A DNA stretch of 64,000 nucleotides, from positions 208,610,151 through 208,674,150 of the forward strand of contig CP136065.1 of NCBI GenBank assembly GCA_032622095.1, read 5' to 3'. This DNA is from Siphonodentalium dalli. Lineage: Eukaryota > Mollusca > Scaphopoda > Gadilida > Siphonodentaliidae. A model generated the notes under the pieces. It had not been told where the DNA came from, did not search any database, and saw nothing but the letters and a program-made list of their open reading frames with translations. The position numbers and the translations under genes are program-made. Positions within the stretch are counted from its first letter, which is position 1. Every line of letters begins with the position of its first letter. Below, in pieces: positions 57,601-64,000 of the stretch.

Positions 57601-58101
57601 ACGCAACTATTTCAAATTTGTTATTTAAAGAGATAATCCATCTTTAAGTTAATCCATCGACATGACACATGTAATGAGTCTCAGTCTGTCCATCTGTTCA
57701 CAATGTGTTGTTTTAGGGAAATCTGTCAAAACTTTGTACAAGTGATTCGAAAATCAACCTATAAAATAATATTGGTTATAATTTACTGTTTGTAAATATG
57801 TTTCTATCATATTAAATATTGTTATTAATAAGACATAAATACGTAAGCACAGTTGTATTTGAAAAATATTTTGATTATTAAACATGTACCTTTCTTCATA
57901 TTTCATATCCAGGCCAATGTTAAATTAATCATCTTTCAACATGCGATATGTAATACATCATACCTGATTCAATGATCGTAATATTACTTACCTCACCTCG
58001 AAACGCATATCCCTGCATATAGTGTCTGAAATGAGTACTCGATTTCTCATCGCTACCTGGGCACAAAATTCCCACCGTGTCGCCCCATATAGCGGATTTG
58101 C
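57601..58101. other. Intergenic DNA before locus 2, nothing seen
   Basis: AT-rich with no recognised gene. Confidence 0.5.
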
Positions 58102-59973
58102 TTGGAAAACATGAGACGGTTCTTACTCATCAGAAGTTCACTACAAATTCAAAATTTGTTTTCAGCTATCTTAACAAAGAAAAAGAAATTAAGTAGCTGT
58201 CAGTCACTCAAGGAGGACGTCATCTGTGCATTAGGCGAGAGGCCGACTGGTGAAGAATGCAAAGATGCAGATGATCAACAGCAAGAGGACATCGACATAT
58301 TTGATGAGAGGCCACCAACTGGTGAAGAATGCAACGATGCTATTGAACAACGGCAAGAGGACATCGACGAGGTTGACGAGGAGAGGCCACCAACTGGTGA
58401 AGAATGCAACGATGCAGATGAACAACAGCAAGAGGACGTCGACATATTTGACGAGAGGCCACCAACTGGTGAAGAATGCAACTATGCTAATGAACGGCAA
58501 GAGGACATCGGCGAGGTTGATGAGGAGAAGCCACCAACTGGTGAAGAATGCAACGATGCAGATGAACAACGACAAGAGGACATCGGCGAGGTTGATGAGG
58601 CGAGGCCACCAACTGGTGAAGAATGCGACGATGCAGTTGAACAACGGCAAGAGGACATCGACAAGGTTGATGAGGAGAGGCCACCAACTGGTGAAGAATG
58701 CAAGGATGCAGATGAACAGCAAGCGGACATCGACGAGGTTGACGAGGAGAGGCCACCAACTGGTGAAGAATGCAACGATGCAGATGAACAACGACAAGAG
58801 GACATCGGCGAGGTTGATGAGGAGAGGCCACCAACTGGTGAAGAATGCGACGATGCAGTTGAACGGTAAGAGGACATCGACAAGGTTGATGAGGAGAGGC
58901 CACCAACTGGTGAATAATGCAAGGATGCAGATGAACAACAGCAAGAGGACATCAACATATTTGATGAGGAGTGGCCTCCAACTGGTGAAGAATGCAGCGA
59001 TGCAGATGAACAGCAAGAGGAAATCAACGAGGTTAATGAGGAGAGGCCACCATCTGGTGAAGAATGCAAGGATGCAGATGAGCAAGAGGACATCGACATA
59101 TTTGATGAGAGGCCACCAACTGGTGAAGAATGCAAGGATATAGATGAACAGCAAGAGGACATGGACGAGGACGTTGATGACGTAACAGTGGATGAAGTAT
59201 ATTCAAAGGGTGCGAAGAGGATCAGATACATTTCAAGCAGCAGTTTGAATTCTGATGACCATGATGAGAGGCCACTAGTGGGTGACGAATCCGAGGATTC
59301 TGGAGATGAACAAGAGGAGGACACGGACAAGGACGTTGGTGACGTGGCACCAGTGGATGATGGATCTCCAAAGGGTGCGAGGAAGATGAGATATGTTTCA
59401 AGTAGCAGTGGGACTTCTGATGACCAGATTGAAAAAAGAAGTAAAATGTCCAGTGTTAAAGGTCCAAAGGTATTCACCCGCAAACTGGTAAAATCACATA
59501 CAACATCGCATGGTGTTAAGAAAAAAAGGTCGTTTGTTTGGAACCAAGTTCATGCATGTAAATTCTGCAAACAAATAACAAACTTTGCTAAACATATGCA
59601 AAACAAGAGGGATCACAAATATCAGCCTGATATTGAGAATATCCTGAAAGTTTCAAAGGAAAAGGGGTTTCGACACAAACATGTTAGAGCGATGTGGGAC
59701 ATTTTGAGGAACAAGGGTGACCATGTCAATAATATTGAAGTACTGTCAAAGGGAAAAGGTGAAGTCATTGTTTCCAGGCGACAACATGAAACATTTGATT
59801 TCTCCAATTATGGTCCTTGTCCTGATAGTTTCGCTTGGCTCAAATTGGACAGAACTATGTATAGGCACCAGAAGTGTTGTCCAGCAATTATTCTGGGACA
59901 GACAGATGATTCACATGCGACAGCAAACAATTCACATGTGACACGAAACGAACTGCGAGTTTGTAATAAATAA
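58102..59973 (+). CDS. Acidic-repeat zinc-finger gene, locus 2, N-terminal part
   Basis: Either ATG 58102 or an exon start after TTTGTTTTCAG at 58166 leads into tandem 26-residue units RPPTGEECNDADEQQQEDID plus EVDEE (58230-59160, about 12 copies). A stop at 58867-58869 and another near 58915 interrupt the array; the first coincides with a good donor (GGTAAGA), so a small intron is possible. The same frame resumes at 59161 with further acidic sequence, then a finger HACKFCKQITNFAKHMQNKR, LRNKGDHVNNIEVLSKGKGE and a second Cys/His patch YGPCPDSFAWLKLDRTMYRH. This order matches the uncharacterised family seen at locus 1. The acidic repeat is unlike the one at locus 1 in sequence but similar in design. 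Nuclear function is a guess from the fingers. Confidence 0.65.
58230..59160 (+). repeat. 78-bp coding minisatellite, about 12 copies
   Basis: Units vary by whole codons (72, 75 or 78 bp) through loss of CAA, CAG or GAG triplets, which keeps the frame; exceptions create the stops at 58867 and 58915. GGCCACCAACTGGTGAAGAA is the most constant part. Confidence 0.9.
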
Positions 59974-60407
59974 TGTATAGCATTTGTAAAGCGCCTTTCC
60001 CATGAGGCCCAAAGCGCTCAAAGTTTTACAATTATTACCCTGATGAGCCTGAACATTCAGTAACCATCTACTGCTCCCCGGGGACAGGGGGAGGTACAGC
60101 CGGGAGTATGCGAGGATACCATATGGCTAGCATACTGACAAGATCTTTCACTGCTCATTATCAGGTACCCTTGTAATGCATGGGTGGTGCAAAGCAGACA
60201 CAGTACGAGCGACCTTGCTCAAGGGTCACAACTTGGCGCGAGATTCAAACAGTGTACAATCCAACAATTGCACATCGCTCAAGTCGGCCAAGCCACTGCT
60301 GTGTGGAAACTCATAACAGACCACCAGCCAGCCGCGAACTCGCCTCGCTGTGTTGACAGCGAAGACAAGTCCAACGCGCTAACCACTGGACCACAGAGCC
60401 ATGGTAT
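59974..60407 (-). mobile_element. tRNA-derived SINE
   Basis: Read on the minus strand it begins ATGGCTCTGTGGTCCAGTGG TTAGCGCG (in two parts), with a pol III A-box-like GTGGTCCAGTGGTT and a B-box-like GAGTTCGCGGCTG about 60 bases on, then a body and the tail phrase AGCGCTTTGGGCCTCATGGG with AAAGGCGCTTTACAAATGCT. Such a tail is typical of SINEs mobilised by L2/CR1-type LINEs. It separates the zinc-finger part of locus 2 from its next coding part. No clear target duplication. Confidence 0.75.
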
Positions 60408-61091
60408 GTCTCGGAGGTTAAATCCTGAAGCCAGCGATCTCCTTAAAAAAGAAGTTTTTCCTATTATGACAAATGATGATGTTACAGCTCAATCACAAAA
60501 TGACAACCTCATAATTTCCCTTGGCTATATGTGTATCACCAAAACTATTGGAAATCGTCTTAAAAGGAAATTCTACTGATAAATGCTCGAAAACATGCAA
60601 ACAAACCAAGCTACAAAATGAACGATTTTTTAATACCCGAACATGTTGATGATCTCGCCGCAGCAGCGTTGATGACAGCCTCTCCATATTTCGATGACAT
60701 TGAGGACCTGAAGTCACACGCTACTGCCATAACATTAGGGTTTGATATCAAACGTATGGCAGCAGCCAAATGGGGCCAGGCCCTGAAAGAGAAGAATTCT
60801 GCAGACAAGACAAATTGCAAGGATTTCTTCAAATTGATGGAATTGCAGTGGTCCATGAAGGTTACAAAATTCGCAACAACCACTCTACAGTTGCGGAAAT
60901 TCAACAAAAAGCAACCACTCCCAGACCCAAGTGATCTTGTAAACCTACAAAGTTACATCAAAGACCAGTTGAAAGAATTGGATTTGGATTTCGGGGATGT
61001 CTTCGACGTCTTACAGAAGGGTGTGTGAGTTGGCTGAAACGAGACTGCTCCTCTACAACAAGAGACGTTCTGGAGAGATTGAAGCAATCAG
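60408..61091 (+). pseudogene. Locus 2 gene, central helical region, two frame slips
   Basis: The frame continues the family with SRRLNPEASDLLKKEVFPIM and TNDDVTAQSQNDNLIISLG, slips in an A-run near 60560, then gives LLINARKHANKPSYKMNDFL, IPEHVDDLAAAAL, a segment ending QWSMKVTKFATTTLQLRKFN, and LVNLQSYIKDQLKELD. A second slip in GGG near 61022 precedes CELAETRLLLYNKRRSGEIE and a donor (ATCAG then GTAATT) at 61092. Each piece matches the known order of this uncharacterised metazoan family. Both slips are in short homopolymers, so they may be sequencing errors. Confidence 0.65.
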
Positions 61092-61627
61092 GTAATTACT
61101 GTACTATCATATTTGCAGAAGAATGTTTTATCGCTTGCTTCCGACGTTAAATAGAATCTTCAACTCATCACCAGTTTCTAATGAAATTTACAAGACAAGT
61201 TTAGTAAATAAGGTCTGGACCTCACCAAAGTGAGTAAAGACGCAAATTAAAACAAATTACAAAAAAAGCCGAAAATGTACGATTTCCGGACATAGTGACA
61301 GTTCTGTATGTTTTATAGGTAAAATGTATAAGAAAATAGCTTATTTGCATATCTATGAATACGATTATCTCAGATTATCTCCAGAAATTGTTCATGTTGG
61401 CACCGATATTCAAAATACTATAACTTTGGATTGGAATGGGGTATACCCCTGTTTTTCTTTCTATGTAAAGCTCGTATCAACATCTATCGAATGCAACAGA
61501 AAACTAAAATATTATTTTTTCTGACATGAATCTGGTTTTGATATGGCCGGTCATATTTCGAATGTTGTTCACTTTCCTTTGCTCTTAATATTATTATCAT
61601 CATGTGTTAATTTATACATTGTTTCAG
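61092..61627. other. Intron of the locus 2 gene
   Basis: Begins GTAATTACTG and ends ATTGTTTCAG. No other feature seen. Confidence 0.6.
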
Positions 61628-63165
61628 GGTTAAAGACTATGTTGCACGACAAACAGGTGTATCTAATCTGGATTTATCAATGAGGACGTCCTTGAATAGT
61701 TTGGAAAAGAAATTGCTGGAAACACAGGAATTGATACAAGTTCGCGGTAAAGGTATATACCTAAAGCACCGGCAATCGTCAAACATTTGAAATGTTAGCA
61801 GTTCAAATGTTAGCAAGGGTTAAAAGCAACATGCACTTTCATGCATTGTATTGGTAGTTTGGTATTCGTATAATGTGATGCCACTCATGCAGTTACAACT
61901 TACAAGTTATACAGTAATGATTTTTCTGTGCATGCATATTTTGTTAGCTAATGAACCTGATATTTTCCCAATGTAAAATATAGTTGACAAATTCCCCCCC
62001 GCTAAATACCCCCCCCCCCCCCCCCCCCCCCGCTAAATGATGTGAATATTAATTAATCTTGTTGGTTAACACTATTTAATAATAGCCCTGCCAGATTTAA
62101 CGAAAGTTGTATGTTGCTTCACATGAATGAGAATGCGAGGCTCTTTGAATTGTAACATAGATCATTCTATCGCTCAATGTTGTCATATTTATATGAAAGT
62201 AATTATTTAATCAAAAGACATGCATTACAATAACTAGGTGCGAAGTGAAGCTCATTGCCAGTTATTATAAGCACATTGTTTTCAAAGTATTCATATTGAT
62301 GTAGCTATAGTATGTTCTTTCATCCTTATTTTTAGTATAATCGTGGTGTTCCATTTATTGTGCCGGCAGACACGAAGGACGTTTTAAAGTTTCTGGCTAG
62401 TGCCAGCATCAGGCAGAATGCTGGAAGGAGAACTTCACACACATACTTGTTTGCCTCATCTAGTATGTATTACAATTAAGATAAAGATCTGCATTGAATT
62501 TGAGATGAACTGTTATTCTTGCTTTCACCCTACCCATAATTTTGACAGCAGTTGTACATCAGACATTAAATATCAGGTATATTATGATCAATATGTATAT
62601 ACGCGTGTTGAGCGTGAACAAAAATGATAAAATATGGAACTAATGGAATTGGTACTGAATATAGAAAATAAAAAATCGAATATGGTGCCTTATGTGTGGT
62701 GAATATTTTAACAAGCACTAGTATATCCTGAACATTTATATTTATTTGGTCACTCACATGCAATTGTCATGGTTTAGTACAGTTTGAGTAACACTTCCAC
62801 TAAATTTCAGGAGATGGAGTTATCAGAGCCTATGACAGTTTAAAAAGAATCTGCTGCGAAATCAAACTGAAGCATCCAGAGAAGATCACATCAGTGAATT
62901 TGAATACTTGAGTAAATCTAATATACTCAATCGCCCTATCCATTATTTTTCAGGCATTTGATCTGAGTCATCAACAACAGTCATGGATTAGCAACCACCT
63001 GAGCCATTCAATGGACATTCACAAGATACATTACCGCATGACATCAGGGTTGATAGAAAGGGTGGACATATCAAAAATGATGCTTCTACAGGAATTCAAC
63101 ATCGTTGGAAAGTATGCGGGGAAAGAAACTAGAAGATATCACTTTGAATGGTTCGTAATAAGTTA
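61628..63165 (+). CDS. Locus 2 gene, tyrosine-recombinase-like exons
   Basis: Exons read as 61628-61752 (VKDYVARQTGVSNLDLSMRT, ending LIQVRGK), 62336-62462 (YNRGVPFIVPADTKDVLKFL, HTYLFASS), 62811-62893 (DGVIRAYDSLKRICCEIK, KHPEKITS) and 62954-63165 (AFDLSHQQQSWISNHLSHSM, DIHKIHYRMTSGLIERVDIS). Most borders are GT/AG with matching phase; the 61752-to-62336 junction is out of phase by my reading. In relatives this end reads LTSxxLRKHxAT...LGHDIRVHREYYR, the layout of a tyrosine recombinase C-terminus with R, H and Tyr. Here the L-R-K-H segment is missing or hidden beyond a stop after NLNT, while the L-S-H...H-x-x-Y end is kept. Function unknown; likely not catalytic. Further exons may lie beyond the window. 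Confidence 0.6.
61995..62034. repeat. Poly-C tract
   Basis: Two C runs flanked by GCTAAAT repeats in a locus 2 intron; the length is likely to be unreliable. Confidence 0.85.
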
Positions 63166-63198
63166 ATGTTTTATCAAGCTTTTGTTTTATAGAATATC

Positions 63199-64000
63199 AA
63201 CTGCACCCCCCCCCCCTTGAAAAAATCAGACCAAACACAAGTTTTGCATAATTCCATTTGCACCCCCTTGGGCCTCATACCTCATGCAGTGCTCAGGCCT
63301 ACTATCCTATATATTTATAAAACATGGTTCTATATTCGCGGTATGAGAGCATTCAGATATTTTAACCTGAAAAATTGCGTAAATCCTAACATCAACTCCA
63401 GACAAATGCACATGGCTACGGACAAGAGACCAGGACACACCGGGCTGACCATGGTTGTTCGGCCCGGTGTGAGAAAATTTTGAAAACTATACAAGAAAAT
63501 CGCAAATCCTAGCATCTTGACTGGCCTCAACTGAAGCTTCCCTATAGTGTTGGAAATTTCAAACCTCATACTCCCCCTCAGGTTGGAAAATTCTCCAACA
63601 GATGACCATTTCAGTCCACAAGTTTGACCAAATGTGGTAAAATATTGTTTTGTTAAACTAATTAGCAGTTTTGTATTGGCCACGGGGGAGGGACAATGAC
63701 ACACCGGGCCTACCATGGTTCGGCCCTGTGTGCGAATATTTTGAAATCTGAACAAGAAAATCGCAAAATCCTAGCATCTAGACTTGGAAAATGTCCAACT
63801 GATGACAATTCCAATGACAATGTTGACCAATATGACACTATTGTTATCTTAAATTAACTAGCAGTTTTTGACTGGCCACGGGGGAGGGACCAGGACACAA
63901 GATTTCCAAGTGTTGGAAATTTCCAACCTGTCACCCCCCTAAGGTTGGAAAATTTCCAACTGATGACCATTTCAATCCAAAATGTTGACAAAAAATAGGA
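63199..64000. mobile_element. hAT-type element copy 2, left end missing, runs off the window
   Basis: Aligns with 9838-10740: ACACAAGTTTTGCATAATTC, CACCGGGCTGACCATGGTTG and repeated GTTGGAAATTTCCAAC-type palindromes are shared in order. The first 50 bases, including the CAGGGATG terminus, are absent. Confidence 0.85.

Noticed and set aside
58231-59483. Minus-strand Ser/Leu-rich frames and a second plus-strand frame across the acidic array of locus 2
   Set aside because: By-products of a repeat whose period is a multiple of three; the acidic frame matches the family.
59974-60407. True tRNA gene on the minus strand
   Set aside because: A- and B-box-like sequences are present but no cloverleaf with a normal anticodon stem follows, and the body and tail are those of a SINE.

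Overview
This window is eukaryotic, intron-bearing, AT-rich DNA crowded with transposable elements. Exons have GT/AG borders and there are no bacterial operons or ribosome binding sites. The mix of Ty3/gypsy elements with accessory genes, DUF6589 and TatD-like proteins, core-repeat (pearl-like) elements, TTAA and TWA MITEs and long minisatellites suggests a marine lophotrochozoan such as a mollusc or brachiopod. The species cannot be named from this sequence.

Layout. 1-13.5 kb is mostly non-coding: a 469-bp TTAA MITE, a 40-bp minisatellite (2.0-3.2 kb), a first exon of a secreted PAN/apple-like protein (4.6 kb), a CR1/L2-type LINE fragment (5.6-7.0 kb, minus), 131-bp core repeats, and a hAT element nested in a larger inverted-repeat element (9.0-11.1 kb). 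13.6-22.9 kb holds the best host gene: eight phase-consistent minus-strand exons of a DUF6589 protein, with two MITEs sitting almost on its splice sites. 23.8-27.9 kb (plus) is a gene of an uncharacterised zinc-finger/recombinase-like family with about 46 copies of a 19-residue acidic repeat. A paralogue at 58.1-63.2 kb (plus) has a different 26-residue acidic repeat, the zinc finger and a tyrosine-recombinase-like region spread over several exons; it probably continues past the window.

30.6-46.6 kb is one 16-kb Ty3/gypsy insertion with matching LTRs and a GCAT target duplication. It carries Gag with a helix-hairpin-helix-like N-terminus, protease, RT, RNase H, integrase, a PHD finger and then an accessory ORF joining a C2H2 finger to a TatD nuclease domain. 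A 5.6-kb PIF/Harbinger transposon (transposase plus Myb-like gene) sits inside that accessory ORF. 47.5-51.0 kb is the 5' part of a second, different Ty3/gypsy element with a proline-type primer binding site and an SGNH-hydrolase-like accessory ORF. The rest is core-repeat elements, a MULE fragment, a tRNA-derived SINE and unassigned intergenic DNA.

Most element ORFs carry frameshifts or stops. Several lie in homopolymers, so sequencing error and true decay cannot be separated here. The two retroelements with extra enzymatic or chromatin-reading domains, and the paired acidic-repeat genes, are the most promising for new biology.
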